A stretch of DNA of 64,000 bases from Chlorogloeopsis fritschii PCC 6912 (GCF_000317285.1 NZ_AJLN01000050.1:124001-188000); one strand, 5' to 3'. Shown: positions 8,633 to 18,889, numbered from the stretch's first letter. The notes: a model not told the origin generated them from the letters alone. Numbers and translations: made by a program.

Positions 8633-11600
8633 TTATTTCTTAAGATAATTGCCACGTTCTTTTTGTCCACCAATGCTTTCCATCACTGCCACGATCGCCT
8701 GAGCTAATTCCTCTGGTTCGACGGGTTTTGCTAAATGTTGTTGAAATCCTGCTTGCAGAGCTTGCTTTTGATCGTATTCTGCGGCGTAGGCAGTCAGAGC
8801 GATCGCCCCCATTAATCCTCCTTGTTTGGGCGATCGCTTCCTAATTTCTTGCATCAGCATATAGCCGTCGATATCAGGCATTCCAATATCGCTAATCAAT
8901 ATGTCGGGCTGGAAGCGATCCAGCAGAGTCAATGCTTCAGTTGCTGATGCTGCAACACTCACCCGCGCTCCATACTGTTCCAAAATGGTGAGTACCAAGT
9001 CTCGCATATCAGCTTCATCATCAACTATAAGAATTTGCAGTTGACTAAAATCAAAGGTGCGAATAGAGGGTAGATTATCCTGGTTTTTCTCCTCAACAAC
9101 CTTCATTAACGGTAATCTCACCTTAAATGTCGCGCCCATTCCCTCACCCCGACTCTCTACATCAACCGTTCCGCCATGCAATTCTGTCAGGTGACGGACT
9201 ATTGCTAATCCCAATCCCAAACCGCCAAATTTCCGAGTAGTTTTACCGTCTTCCTGGCGAAAATATTCAAAGACGTAAGGCAAAAATTCTGAACTAATGC
9301 CTTTGCCGGTATCTTTGATAGTAATTTGAGCAGATGAATCAATGCACTCTAGGCAAATCTCCACTTTTCCCCCGGAGGGAGTAAACTTGATGGCATTTGA
9401 GAGTAAATTCCAAACAACTTGTTGGAGACGAGCAGAATCCCCAGACACAATTACTACATCGGTACCAAGGTTTTTGTAAATGTGAATGCCTTTGGCTTGG
9501 GCTGCCAACCTTACCGTTTCTAAAGCAGCGTCAATAGTAGTTGCCAAGTTTACTGGAGAAATATTCAATACCATCTTGCCCCGGAGAATACGGGAGACAT
9601 CGAGTAAATCTTCAATCAGTTGGGTTTGTAATTTAGCGTTACGTACAATCGTCTCTAAAGCACGACGGGTTGCTACCTCATCGAGCTTGCCAGCTTGGAG
9701 TAGTTTTGCCCAGCCCAAAATCGGATTTAGGGGCGATCGCAACTCATGGGACAATACTGCCAAAAATTCATCCTTGATCCGATTCGCTGCCTCCGCTTCC
9801 TCCCGTGCAGCTTGTTCTCTTTGCAGAATGCGATCGCGCTGCTGTTCCAATTGTTTTTGTTCTTCAATATCAGTTGCGGTGCCGAACCATTTGATAATCT
9901 TACCTTGTTCATTTTTCAGCGGCACTGCTTGGTGTAAATGCCATCGATACACGCCATCTACCCGCCGTATCCGCCCTTCGGCTTGATAGTTTGTACCTGC
10001 TTGTTGCGCTGCTGCCCAATTTTGGCTGAGAGTTGGTATATCATCAGGATGGACGATCGCTTGCCAACCTTCGGTTTGTGCTTGGGCAAGCGTTAAACCT
10101 GTGAAATTTAACCAGCGTTGATTGACATCTAACAGCACTCCCTCTGGATTGGCTGTCCACACTAATTGCGGAATTAATTCAGCCAAATATCGATAGCGCT
10201 CTTCACTTGCCTTTAGATCTGCTTCTGCTTGTTTGCGATCGTCTATATCGGTTAATGTGCCATACCACTGCACAACCTGTCCTTGGCGATCGCGAATTGG
10301 CACTGCCCGACACAAAAACCAACGATAAGCATTGTCTGATACACGTTTTAAGCGAAATTCTGTTTGATAAAGCGCTCCTGTCGTTAGACAAGAATTCCAA
10401 ACTTCATAGGTTGGCTCAAAATCGTCTGGATGAACCACCTGTTTAATAAAATCTCGCTTGCGTGTTTGCTCTAGCGTTAACCTTGTATACTCAATCCAGC
10501 GTTGGCTAACATATTCTGGTTCACCATTGGCTCTGGCAATCCAAACAATTTGTGGCATGGCATCAGCCAGCTGACGAAATTGGGCTTCGCTTTCTCGCAA
10601 TGCCTCCTCTATTTGCTTGCGCTCAGTAATATCACGAAAATACACCGCAACTCCATCCGCAGACGGGTAAGCGTTGACTTCCAACCAGCGCCCGATGGGT
10701 TCACCAAACTCCTCCCACCAGACAGGAATTTGTTCTGCCACGGCTCGGTGGAGTTCCCGATATGCTACTTTCCCAACTTCTGTAGGAAATACTTCCTGCC
10801 ACACTTGTTTGCCAATCAATTCTTGTGGCGATCGCCCTAACAATTGGACAGCAGCCTGATTCACATAGGTATAACGCCACTGGCGATCAAACGCCACAAA
10901 CGCATCAGTAATGCTCTCTAAGATATTGTGAACTTGATCGCGAGCCGTCTCAGCTTCTGTGCGTAACACCTGCTCTCGCTGTGCTGCTTCCTGACGCAGC
11001 CGAGCCATTTCTAGATGAGTACGAACACGAGCCAACAATTCTTTAGCACTAAAAGGCTTAATCAAATAATCGTCCGCACCTGCTTCTAATCCTTCAATTT
11101 GTGCCTCTTCCCCGGCTCTCGCGGAAAGTAGAATAATCGGCAACTCGCGAGTGCGAGCGTCACTCCGCAGTGCCTGAAGCAAGCCAAAGCCATCCAAGCG
11201 AGGCATCATCACATCACTGAGAACTAAATCTGGCAGGTGATCGCTTATTGCCTGTAACGCTGCCATACCATCGCCTACTGCCTCAACCTGATAACGACTA
11301 CTCAACAACCGCTTGACATAATCCCGCATATCGGCGTTATCGTCAGCGAGGAGAATACGGGCACTTGAAGAGGACACGAAGACGCGGGGAGCGGGGGACA
11401 CGGAGTTCAATTGTGATTCACGTTCTTGCCCCTTGTCTCCTTGTCTCCTTGTCTCCTTGTCCTCTTTTCTCCCCTTGTCTCCCCCTCTCCCCTGCTCCCC
11501 CTCCTCTTCTGGCAACCATCTCAAGGCTTCCTCCACGTAGGGAGCAAAACCAAGTGCGGTTGAAACTTGAGTTGAGTTGGTTTGGACACGATTGGCTGCC

Positions 11601-13357
11601 TTCGACTCATCCAAAACAGAATCTGGTGGAAGATGAGCAGTACCAGTGGGAATTGTCACCGTAAAGGTAGATCCTTCACCTTCAATGCTTTCAACCTGCA
11701 CGCTACCACCGTGTAAGCGGACTAGTTCTTGTACTAAAGCCAGCCCAATTCCTGAACCCTCGTATGTTCTGGCTCTTGCCCCTTGAACGCGATGAAAGCG
11801 CTCAAATAGATGCGGCAATTCGGCAGCAGGAATTCCCGTACCCGTATCTCGCACAACTAGTTCAACATTGTTTTCTGAGTTACACAAGCTCACCGTAATT
11901 TCACCCTCAAAGGTGAACTTGAAGGCGTTCGAGAGCAAATTGAGTACAATTTTCTCCCACATATCGCAATCGACATAAACAGGTTCACGGAGCGGTTCAC
12001 ACTCCATAGTTAGACGCAAACCTGCCCGCTCGATCGCAGAACGAAACACGCTCGATAGCTCCGCAGTCAATGTAGCTAAATCAGTAGGTTGATAAATCGC
12101 CTGAATGCGCCCTGCTTCGATCCGCGAAAAGTCTAACAGGGTGTTTACGAGCTTGAGCAAACGGAGACTATTGCGATGCACAAGCTCTAGCTGTTGTCGG
12201 TTTTGGTTCGATAATCCTTCATTCGCAGCTAAAATATCCTCCAAGGGGCCTAGCATTAAGGTGAGCGGGGTACGAAATTCGTGAGAAACGTTGCTGAAGA
12301 AGACAGTTTTCGCCCGGTCAATTTCTGCCAGTGCTTCCGCCCGTTTACGTTCTTCCTCGTAGGCTTGAGCGTTGGCAATGCTAGCCGCGATCTGAGCCGA
12401 AACCAAATCGATGAATCTTTGATAATTGTCGTCAAAAAGCCTGAACGGGTTTAGCCCGACAATTAATATTCCCATCCGTCCCGTCTGTCCTGATGGTGCG
12501 ATTGGTACGGCTACTGCCTGATGGGGTGGCTGCTTCCAAGCACCCGTCGGTAGGTTGCCAAAAGACGATCCTAAATCAGAAATCAAGCATGGTTGATGGG
12601 TTTTGAGTACTTCTGCAAAGGGCCAAACTGCATCGGTGTCGAGAGCGGCAGTTTCAGGGACTGCTGAGTGTTCCCGTCCGATCCCGCAAGTTGCAGCTAG
12701 CTCGACACGCTGCTGCTCTGGATTTGCCAGATAAATCATCGCGAAGGGGAGATCGTAGGGGTTAGTTTCCAGACAACTCGCACTTAGTATACAAGCTTGC
12801 TCAAATGTGCGCGCATCTGCTGTCCTAGCAGCCAATTCCCGCAGCATTGCCAACTGGCGATCGCCGATGATCTGTTGTGTGTCATCTGTATTAGCGCAAA
12901 TTATACCGCCTGTGCCACCTTGATCGTTGGGAACCGGGCTATAGGAGAACGTGTAATAAGTTTCCTCCGGATAGCCGTTGCGCTCCATGATCAGTAGCAG
13001 CGATTCGTCGTAAGTGCCTTCATTGGTGAGCATAGCCGATTCGGCGCGAGGCCCGACCTGATCCCAAATTTCACGCCACACGTAGGAAGCAGGTTGCCCA
13101 AGCACTTGTGGATGTTTGCCGCCAAGAATCGCTTTGTAGGCGTCGTTGTAAAGGTTAATCAATTCCTCGCCCCACCAGACAAACATAGCTTGGCGAGAAG
13201 TTAACATAATGCGTACAGCAGTTTTGAGACTTTGCGGCCAGTTCTCGACACAACCAAGGGGCGTTTGCGACCAATCGTGCGATCGCATTAACGCTCCCAT
13301 CTCTCCGCCACCTACAAATAAATCTTCAGGTACAGTTGCCTTCACATCAGGGTTCAC
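8633..13357 (-). CDS. double-core hybrid sensor histidine kinase (PAS-GAF-HK-REC-PAS3-HK-REC)
   Basis: A soluble 1574-residue hybrid kinase. In order: PAS-like sensor (about 30-170), GAF (170-330), HisKA with phospho-acceptor His359 in SHEFRTPL, HATPase to about 580, a Lys/Arg/Glu-rich linker (615-665), receiver with Asp715, three PAS/PAC modules (about 810-1190), a second HisKA with His1204 in SHELRSPL, a second HATPase to about 1425, and a C-terminal receiver with Asp1490. Two complete kinase cores and two receivers in one chain suggest an internal phosphorelay. There are no transmembrane segments, so the signals are cytoplasmic. Start is GTG at 13357 with GGAG upstream. It lies 13 bp after the XRE gene, clearly an operon. 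The linker is partly encoded by tandem repeat DNA (11431-11462). Confidence 0.93.
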   Translation of the reverse strand: MNPDVKATVPEDLFVGGGEMGALMRSHDWSQTPLGCVENWPQSLKTAVRIMLTSRQAMFVWWGEELINLYNDAYKAILGGKHPQVLGQPASYVWREIWDQVGPRAESAMLTNEGTYDESLLLIMERNGYPEETYYTFSYSPVPNDQGGTGGIICANTDDTQQIIGDRQLAMLRELAARTADARTFEQACILSASCLETNPYDLPFAMIYLANPEQQRVELAATCGIGREHSAVPETAALDTDAVWPFAEVLKTHQPCLISDLGSSFGNLPTGAWKQPPHQAVAVPIAPSGQTGRMGILIVGLNPFRLFDDNYQRFIDLVSAQIAASIANAQAYEEERKRAEALAEIDRAKTVFFSNVSHEFRTPLTLMLGPLEDILAANEGLSNQNRQQLELVHRNSLRLLKLVNTLLDFSRIEAGRIQAIYQPTDLATLTAELSSVFRSAIERAGLRLTMECEPLREPVYVDCDMWEKIVLNLLSNAFKFTFEGEITVSLCNSENNVELVVRDTGTGIPAAELPHLFERFHRVQGARARTYEGSGIGLALVQELVRLHGGSVQVESIEGEGSTFTVTIPTGTAHLPPDSVLDESKAANRVQTNSTQVSTALGFAPYVEEALRWLPEEEGEQGRGGDKGRKEDKETRRQGDKGQERESQLNSVSPAPRVFVSSSSARILLADDNADMRDYVKRLLSSRYQVEAVGDGMAALQAISDHLPDLVLSDVMMPRLDGFGLLQALRSDARTRELPIILLSARAGEEAQIEGLEAGADDYLIKPFSAKELLARVRTHLEMARLRQEAAQREQVLRTEAETARDQVHNILESITDAFVAFDRQWRYTYVNQAAVQLLGRSPQELIGKQVWQEVFPTEVGKVAYRELHRAVAEQIPVWWEEFGEPIGRWLEVNAYPSADGVAVYFRDITERKQIEEALRESEAQFRQLADAMPQIVWIARANGEPEYVSQRWIEYTRLTLEQTRKRDFIKQVVHPDDFEPTYEVWNSCLTTGALYQTEFRLKRVSDNAYRWFLCRAVPIRDRQGQVVQWYGTLTDIDDRKQAEADLKASEERYRYLAELIPQLVWTANPEGVLLDVNQRWLNFTGLTLAQAQTEGWQAIVHPDDIPTLSQNWAAAQQAGTNYQAEGRIRRVDGVYRWHLHQAVPLKNEQGKIIKWFGTATDIEEQKQLEQQRDRILQREQAAREEAEAANRIKDEFLAVLSHELRSPLNPILGWAKLLQAGKLDEVATRRALETIVRNAKLQTQLIEDLLDVSRILRGKMVLNISPVNLATTIDAALETVRLAAQAKGIHIYKNLGTDVVIVSGDSARLQQVVWNLLSNAIKFTPSGGKVEICLECIDSSAQITIKDTGKGISSEFLPYVFEYFRQEDGKTTRKFGGLGLGLAIVRHLTELHGGTVDVESRGEGMGATFKVRLPLMKVVEEKNQDNLPSIRTFDFSQLQILIVDDEADMRDLVLTILEQYGARVSVAASATEALTLLDRFQPDILISDIGMPDIDGYMLMQEIRKRSPKQGGLMGAIALTAYAAEYDQKQALQAGFQQHLAKPVEPEELAQAIVAVMESIGGQKERGNYLKK
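11431..11462. repeat. tandem 8-bp STRR inside the hybrid kinase gene
   Basis: Four head-to-tail copies of CCTTGTCT (the last ends CC), in a wider C/T-rich tract (11360-11510) like the intergenic tracts at 55620-55680 and 62405-62500. It is translated in frame on the minus strand as a charged linker near residues 633-643. Confidence 0.75.
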
Positions 13358-13370
13358 AGTCTTTAACTCC

Positions 13371-13604
13371 TCATCCCTGAAAATATTTTTCTAGTAAATC
13401 TTTGCCGTGATCGCCCATTTGATGTAGTAGCACTTTAGTTTGTTTGAAAGCCAGTGGTAAAGGTCTTGCTCGCTCGTTTTCCCATCGGTTAACGCTGTGA
13501 AACGAAACTCCTAACTTCGATGCAAATTTTATTTGCGAGAGTTCAATACGCGCTCTTGTTTGTTGAACCAACTCTGCAAACTTTGGCTGTTCTATTGCAG
13601 GCAT
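13371..13604 (-). CDS. small XRE-family helix-turn-helix regulator
   Basis: A 77-residue protein that is nearly all HTH_XRE fold: SQIKFASKLGVSFHSVNRWE carries the recognition-helix pattern with the conserved RWENERARP that follows. It probably binds DNA as a dimer. It stands 13 bp upstream of the hybrid kinase in the same direction, so the two are likely cotranscribed, and a perfect dyad at 13671-13692 upstream could be its own operator. It could also be a stand-alone relic of a toxin-antitoxin antitoxin, but no toxin gene is present. The start is ATG at 13604. Confidence 0.8.
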   Translation of the reverse strand: MPAIEQPKFAELVQQTRARIELSQIKFASKLGVSFHSVNRWENERARPLPLAFKQTKVLLHQMGDHGKDLLEKYFQG

Positions 13605-14372
13605 GGTGCCGATACCTTTTAATTTCTACTGGCGGTTGGACTATACTGCGTAAGACCCTCTTAATCTCTTGAATATATCATTTGGTATATTCCTTACGAC
13701 CTCTACCCCAAGATGCAAAAGTAGGGGCTAGGAAGAGGACATGGGTAGGTGGGGACACGGAGTTGAGGGAGTTGGGGAAGTGATAAAAGTAAATTCTTCC
13801 CCATCTTTCCTATCTCCCTCATCTGTTCCTCTCCCCCTCTCCTCTTTTATACCCAGCACCCTTTGAAGCAAGAGCTACTTCAGAAGCGATCACTGTCGCT
13901 GGAGGTAAAGCTTGTGCTCCTGAGCTTTGGTGTCATGCCAAGGAAACTGTCTACGGTGGAGCTTTGCTCAAGCTAATAATTGGCGGCGAAATCATTTGAG
14001 CTTGGCTTCATCGAGATACACGAAAGATGAACCGGTAATAGTAGGCGATCGCACTATAGCTTCAAATCTTATTTAGCTGCTGAACAATGTTTGGTAAATA
14101 AGCCTGCCTGAGATCTTGCACCATTCTCAATAACCGTAAGGTGGAGAGAAGTCCTGCAGGCGGGTTTCCCACGCCCAGGGAACTTCGGAGCACTGTCTAG
14201 AACATAAAAATAAGGGTTTGAGGAAAGTTAGGCAGTGCCCACCCTACAAAAATTGCAATAAAGCTTGTCTTCCTACTTACTAATCACCATCTTTATAAGA
14301 GTTTCCGTAATTTTACTCTCTCGGCAAAAAAATAGCAGTTTGTATGCTGGTGATAACAATCAAGAATATATT
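13605..14372. other. 768-bp repeat-rich intergenic region with possible gene relics
   Basis: Holds the dyad at 13671-13692, a C/T-rich STRR-like tract (about 13780-13855), and a palindromic repeat near 14150-14195. Two open frames look like relics: plus strand about 13863-14000 (ending GGEII then stop) and minus strand about 14062-14193, ending in a fairly protein-like tail (VQDLRQAYLPNIVQQLNKI). I cannot assign either to a family. No intact gene is seen. Confidence 0.4.
13671..13692. promoter_or_regulatory. candidate operator dyad upstream of the XRE gene
   Basis: GAATATA and TATATTC are exact reverse complements separated by 8 bp, 67 bp upstream of the XRE start codon. The size and symmetry suit an XRE-type dimer. 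No experimental motif is known to me, and AT-rich dyads arise by chance. Confidence 0.3.
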
Positions 14373-15614
14373 ATGTTATTACTAAAGACTTTGGACGAGT
14401 TTAAACAGTTTTGTCAGCAAAATTTATTGCATGAATTACAAGTATTTGAAGCACGAAGACAGCAAGTCCGAGTATCAGTTTTTGTATCGATTTCTGTATT
14501 TTTGATTTTAGTATATTTTTTAATCCAATTTTACAAATATAATTTAAATGACATCTTGTCGGGTTTATTTTTATTTAATTCATTACCAGAAAAAATTGTT
14601 ATTCTATTATTATTTACCTGGATGTATATTGTTGCATTTTTCATGATTTTGTTAGCTTTTACACTATTCTATAATGCAGCATTTGAAACTTTTGTTAGTA
14701 GTTTTGATACCAAAATAATAGAAAAAATATTTGATTTTATTAATACAAATCGCAGTTTTAATATCTCAATCACACCATCTGAAGAAGATAAAGAGTATAC
14801 TCTCTCTACTTTATGTAATAGTCAAATTTTTAATGTATTATTTAAGCCTAGTTATATTAAGCACGACAATTTAATTTCTGGTCAGATCAATGATATTGAT
14901 ATTATGTTCGTAACAATAGATGCAAGCATCGGTGTTAACCACTATTGGACTTATATATTTGATATAAATTATTTGATTAAAGAAGCAAAATCAAAAGTAT
15001 CAGAAACTTTTACAGAAGCTCAATTTATAGTTTTAATTCCTATGCTTTTTATGCTGCTATGTTTTAGATTAATTAAAGGTATCCCGTTTGTATTTAATCG
15101 AGTTATCCGAGGTCAAAATATAGATTATCAGCGTTTTCAAGTTGAAATATTAAGAAATGAAGCCTACAATACTCATGTTTTTAAAGGCTTATTTTTCACT
15201 GCAAAGTTTAATAAGTTTGCTAAAGCAGTAACAATTATCAAACCTAAGTTTTTCAAAGCTAATATTCATTCATTTCTTGACGAAAAAAAACAACTAGTGA
15301 AACTAGAAGATCCAGAGTTTACAAAATATTTTACAGTTTACAGTGAAGACCAAGTAGAAGCACGATATGTATTATCTACAAACTTAATGGCAAAGCTGGT
15401 TGAGTTTCGCAAAAAAGCGCGTAGAAATATTTATGTTTCGTTTGTTGATGACATCATCTACATTGCTATAGAATACCCAGAAGGCATTTTTGAGCCGAAT
15501 TTATTCCGAAGTATGCTAAGTTTTGCGCCCTTGCGCGAGTATTTTGAGACTATCCAGTTGATGTTTAAGATTGTAGAAGATTTAAATTTAAACAGGCGCA
15601 TTTGGAAAAGTTAA
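14373..15614 (+). CDS. DUF3137 (galanin-like) membrane protein
   Basis: About 413 residues. Two N-terminal transmembrane helices (FVSISVFLILVYFLIQF and IVILLLFTWMYIVAFFMILL) and one central one (FIVLIPMLFMLLCFRLI) anchor it; the C-terminal half carries the DUF3137 pattern HVFKGLFFTAKFNK followed by LEDPEFTKYFTVYSEDQVEARYVL. The family function is unknown. ATG at 14373 is preferred because it begins MLLLKTLDEFKQFC; an upstream TTG at 14265 would add 36 residues without a better ribosome site. The gene is clearly more AT-rich than its neighbours, hinting at transfer or weak codon selection. It stands alone, convergent with the glycosyltransferase gene. Confidence 0.75.
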   Translation: MLLLKTLDEFKQFCQQNLLHELQVFEARRQQVRVSVFVSISVFLILVYFLIQFYKYNLNDILSGLFLFNSLPEKIVILLLFTWMYIVAFFMILLAFTLFYNAAFETFVSSFDTKIIEKIFDFINTNRSFNISITPSEEDKEYTLSTLCNSQIFNVLFKPSYIKHDNLISGQINDIDIMFVTIDASIGVNHYWTYIFDINYLIKEAKSKVSETFTEAQFIVLIPMLFMLLCFRLIKGIPFVFNRVIRGQNIDYQRFQVEILRNEAYNTHVFKGLFFTAKFNKFAKAVTIIKPKFFKANIHSFLDEKKQLVKLEDPEFTKYFTVYSEDQVEARYVLSTNLMAKLVEFRKKARRNIYVSFVDDIIYIAIEYPEGIFEPNLFRSMLSFAPLREYFETIQLMFKIVEDLNLNRRIWKS

Positions 15615-15725
15615 GCACCGGGCGATTTATAATCGCTAGGGCGATAGTACTGTGACGTGATCGCTTGTCTCAAATTTTTTAAAGAGACTGCCATACTATA
15701 AATGACACTACTGATGTCGTCTTAT

Positions 15726-16874
15726 TTACGCACCCCAAGTAAACTGCACGCTTCGCTGCCGAATCACCTCTTTATAAAGCATTTCTAATTCAGCCACATT
15801 ATTACTGAGGGTATAACGTTCTAATACTCGTTTTCTTGCTTTTTGTCCTAGCAGGGTTGTTAACTCAGGATGATCTTGGAATAGCGGCAGGAGGGTTCTA
15901 AGTTGAGGCCGCACCGTTTTAGGATTAAGAATTACACCTGCTCCCTTTTCTAATACTTCTCCATCTGCACCCACATCTGTAGCTATACAGGCTATTCCAC
16001 AAGCCATTGCTTCTAAAAGGGAGAGGGATAAACCTTCTACCAATGAAGGTAAAATAAACACATCTGCGCCCCTCAAAATATCGATGCGTCGGTTTTCATT
16101 GGCGACAAATCCCAACCAAATAATTCCGTATTCAGGGCCATAAAACGGTTCTAAAGAAGATTTTAAAGGCCCGTCGCCAACTACGAGTAACTTGCTTTCT
16201 GGAGCCATTTCCGCTTGTTTCCAAGCACGGAGGAGGGCTTCAACGTTCTTTTCTGGAGCTAATCGCCCTTGGTAGACAAATAAGCGATCGGCGTCAAAGT
16301 CGGCTTTAATGTCAGATGAACCAGGGGAATATTTAATGACATCTACCCCGTTGGGTATAACGGCAATATTCTCTGGGGGGACACCCATACGCGCCAATAA
16401 TTCGCGTTGAATTTGGGAAAATACAATCACGCGATCGTAATTACCCAAAAAAGGCGCATAAAGCTGATAAGCCAAAAGTTGAGTTCCCGATACCAGTTTT
16501 GCTCCTTTACCTGCAAAAGGTGTGTGGAAAGTAGCAATTAAGGGTATGTTAAGTTCTTCACAAATTTCCGGTAAAACAAAGTCTAAAGGAGATAGGGTGA
16601 GGGAAGCGTGGACTATGTCTGGTTTGATGCTTCGTAGAGACTGAGTTAAAACTTTAGTCGCTTTGAAAGTCGGAATGGTGTAAACCTGGGACTTGTAAAT
16701 GAAAGGTAGGGGAACTTCTTGAAAATTTGGCCAGTTGTCTGGTTCAGATTCTTCTTGGGCAAAATGCAGAAAGCTAACTTGGTGTCCCAGTTCTAGTAAG
16801 GCATTTGTAATTTCTCGACTGTAAGTTACATTACCGCAAAAGGGTGATTTTTTTCCAATCCAAGCTATATGCAT
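15726..16874 (-). CDS. dgdA: GT4 glycosyltransferase, probably digalactosyldiacylglycerol synthase DgdA
   Basis: A 382-residue GT-B fold enzyme. The N-terminus MHIAWIGKKSPFCGNVTYSR matches what I remember of the cyanobacterial DgdA group, which adds a second galactose to MGDG to make the thylakoid lipid DGDG. GT4 landmarks: VFSQIQRELLARMGV, then IPNGVDV, FVYQGRLAPEKNVEALLRAW in the UDP-sugar domain, and the E-x7-E motif in PSLVEGLSLSLLEAMACG. There is no signal peptide or transmembrane helix, as for peripheral GT4 lipid glycosyltransferases. Family confidence is high; the DgdA assignment rests on recall and could be another GT4 lipid or polysaccharide enzyme. It has the same direction as the upstream MFS gene but is separated by 374 bp. 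Confidence 0.65.
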   Translation of the reverse strand: MHIAWIGKKSPFCGNVTYSREITNALLELGHQVSFLHFAQEESEPDNWPNFQEVPLPFIYKSQVYTIPTFKATKVLTQSLRSIKPDIVHASLTLSPLDFVLPEICEELNIPLIATFHTPFAGKGAKLVSGTQLLAYQLYAPFLGNYDRVIVFSQIQRELLARMGVPPENIAVIPNGVDVIKYSPGSSDIKADFDADRLFVYQGRLAPEKNVEALLRAWKQAEMAPESKLLVVGDGPLKSSLEPFYGPEYGIIWLGFVANENRRIDILRGADVFILPSLVEGLSLSLLEAMACGIACIATDVGADGEVLEKGAGVILNPKTVRPQLRTLLPLFQDHPELTTLLGQKARKRVLERYTLSNNVAELEMLYKEVIRQRSVQFTWGA

Positions 16875-17248
16875 TCTTTGATTAACTATTTACAAAAGCG
16901 GGTTTAATGTATCAGTTTTTGTTTTTCTGTACTGTTTTGCTTTTTGTACTTTGTGGCTTATTGCTAATCATAAAATACAGCCAGTACCCACTTCAAACAA
17001 ATTTCTTTATGTTGTGTTCTCCAGAGCTATTCTCGGTTTATTTGTTTTATTTATAAGTTGTTAATGAACTATGTCATTCTCAAAAAACAATGATTGAGCC
17101 AGAAATAATTTCTAGCTAAACGTAAGATTTATCCCTAACATAAATGATATGGGATTTTTTATTTTTTTTAAGTTTACCATGAAAGCAAATGCTTTTGATA
17201 ATAATTGATTGTGCAAAGGGAATGCATAAAATCCCTTTGAACAGTTAT
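16875..17248. other. 374-bp intergenic region, no gene seen
   Basis: Between dgdA and the MFS gene. It is AT-rich with several T-runs, including one at about 17155-17172. No convincing open frame, RNA or strong hairpin was found. It should hold the promoter of dgdA. Confidence 0.4.
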
Positions 17249-18889
17249 TTAGTCTTGTGATGTACACAAGGATAATAAACCACCTAAAAAGACGAACGCT
17301 GCCAATCCCAAAAAGACTGCTTGCAATCCAATAAAGGTTTCTGCTACACCTGCTAATGCCAATGGTAAGGTGAGAGCAATATTAATCACATTATTTTGCA
17401 AACCAAATACTTTACCACGCATTTGTGGAGGTGTTTCTGTTTGGATCGCAGTTTGCATGGGTATACCAACTAATGCACCAAAGATACCCACCAGCATCAC
17501 TAACACCAGGATAATAAATAGTTGTTGGGTGAATACTGATAAACCAATCAAAGATGCAACCATGCCCACACTGCCACATAAACTCAATTGAGTATAAGAG
17601 AAGCGTTGTCCAAATTGTCCTAGCATCGTTGCTCCTACAGCGATACCAACTCCACCAGCTGCTAGTAAAAATCCGAACTGCTCGGCTTTTAAATTAGGAA
17701 TTACTTCTGCCATGCGAACAGCAAGAACGGTTAGTGCCGCAAACACGGAAAATAAGACAATGAGTTGGATCAGGGCATTACGAAGCCGAGGATTGTCTTT
17801 GAGATAACGCAAACCATCCTGCACGTCAGCAAATATATGTGGAGATTCTGTTTTGGGTGCGTGAGGCTTTTCGTGAGTTGCCAGCAGCAACAAAATTAGT
17901 CCGGCGATCGCATAACTGCCACCAACAATAATTTCTTTACCTAATCCCTCACTACCACCAACTAAAAACCAAAGGCGATCGGCAGTTGCTAAGAGTGGTT
18001 CGCCGATGGCAAACCCTATAATTACCGATGCCATCATCGTTGTGGTGTAAAGAGAGTTAGCTGAAAGTAGATGCTGTTCTTGTACGACTAAAGGAATTGC
18101 TGCCTGTTCTGCTGGTGCAAAAAACTGTGTCAGAGTGGAAACTAAAAAAGTTACTCCCAAAATGATGGCAAAACCTACAGGTAAAACTCCGATTGGTTGC
18201 CAATCATGGGTGAGCCAGAGTAAGAAGGGGATTGCTAAAACCAGGATACCCCGCCAAATGTTTGTTCCTACCAGTACCATTTTTTTCGACCAACGGTCTA
18301 CAAATACACCAGCTAGGGAACCAAATAAGACGGCGGGAATGGTAAAAGCCATCATCAATGCTGACACCCAAGCACTAATGGTGCGATCGCCGATTTGAAA
18401 ATGAGTGTTAATCAGGGCGATCATCAACACCAAATACACTTTATCTGCCAACTGACAGAAAACTTGCCCTCCCCACAGTGCCAAAAAGTTGGGATTTTTC
18501 AAAACAGGCCAAAACCCATTTTCTTTACTATCATCTGCTACTGCTTTGCCATTAGAATCAGTCTTTTGTGGCTCTGATTTTCCAGGTACAGCACCATTTG
18601 TTAATGGCAAAATTTGACCATCGGTTTCATCTTTAGTATCTACTTCAGCATTACCCGATTGGTGATTTGAATTTTTTTCAGATTCGGTTTTAAAATCACT
18701 CTTTAGTGGTTGAGAAAGGTCTTTTGCAGATTTTTCTTCAGCATAAACTGGATCGGGTGTAGTTTTTGGAACTGCACTCAGGTGATTGGGTACTTTAGCC
18801 ACTGATGCCCTATTCTGCTTTTTAATATGACTTGGTGACAGTGGCAGGATTTTGTGATCCAAATCAGAGGGATGCATCATGGTTGGCAT
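17249..18889 (-). CDS. MFS permease with long hydrophilic N-terminal extension
   Basis: A major-facilitator transporter of about 546 residues, probably an exporter. Residues 1 to about 125 are hydrophilic, Lys/Asp/Ser-rich and look disordered. From [18 protein letters not shown] there are some 12 predicted helices; [13 protein letters not shown] is the conserved loop 2-3 motif of the family. Substrate cannot be read. The start is uncertain: ATG codons at 18889, 18880 and 18877 are in frame and all overlap the 3' end of recO by 14-26 bp, implying translational coupling. TTG at 18904 is less likely. Confidence 0.82.
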   Translation of the reverse strand: MPTMMHPSDLDHKILPLSPSHIKKQNRASVAKVPNHLSAVPKTTPDPVYAEEKSAKDLSQPLKSDFKTESEKNSNHQSGNAEVDTKDETDGQILPLTNGAVPGKSEPQKTDSNGKAVADDSKENGFWPVLKNPNFLALWGGQVFCQLADKVYLVLMIALINTHFQIGDRTISAWVSALMMAFTIPAVLFGSLAGVFVDRWSKKMVLVGTNIWRGILVLAIPFLLWLTHDWQPIGVLPVGFAIILGVTFLVSTLTQFFAPAEQAAIPLVVQEQHLLSANSLYTTTMMASVIIGFAIGEPLLATADRLWFLVGGSEGLGKEIIVGGSYAIAGLILLLLATHEKPHAPKTESPHIFADVQDGLRYLKDNPRLRNALIQLIVLFSVFAALTVLAVRMAEVIPNLKAEQFGFLLAAGGVGIAVGATMLGQFGQRFSYTQLSLCGSVGMVASLIGLSVFTQQLFIILVLVMLVGIFGALVGIPMQTAIQTETPPQMRGKVFGLQNNVINIALTLPLALAGVAETFIGLQAVFLGLAAFVFLGGLLSLCTSQD

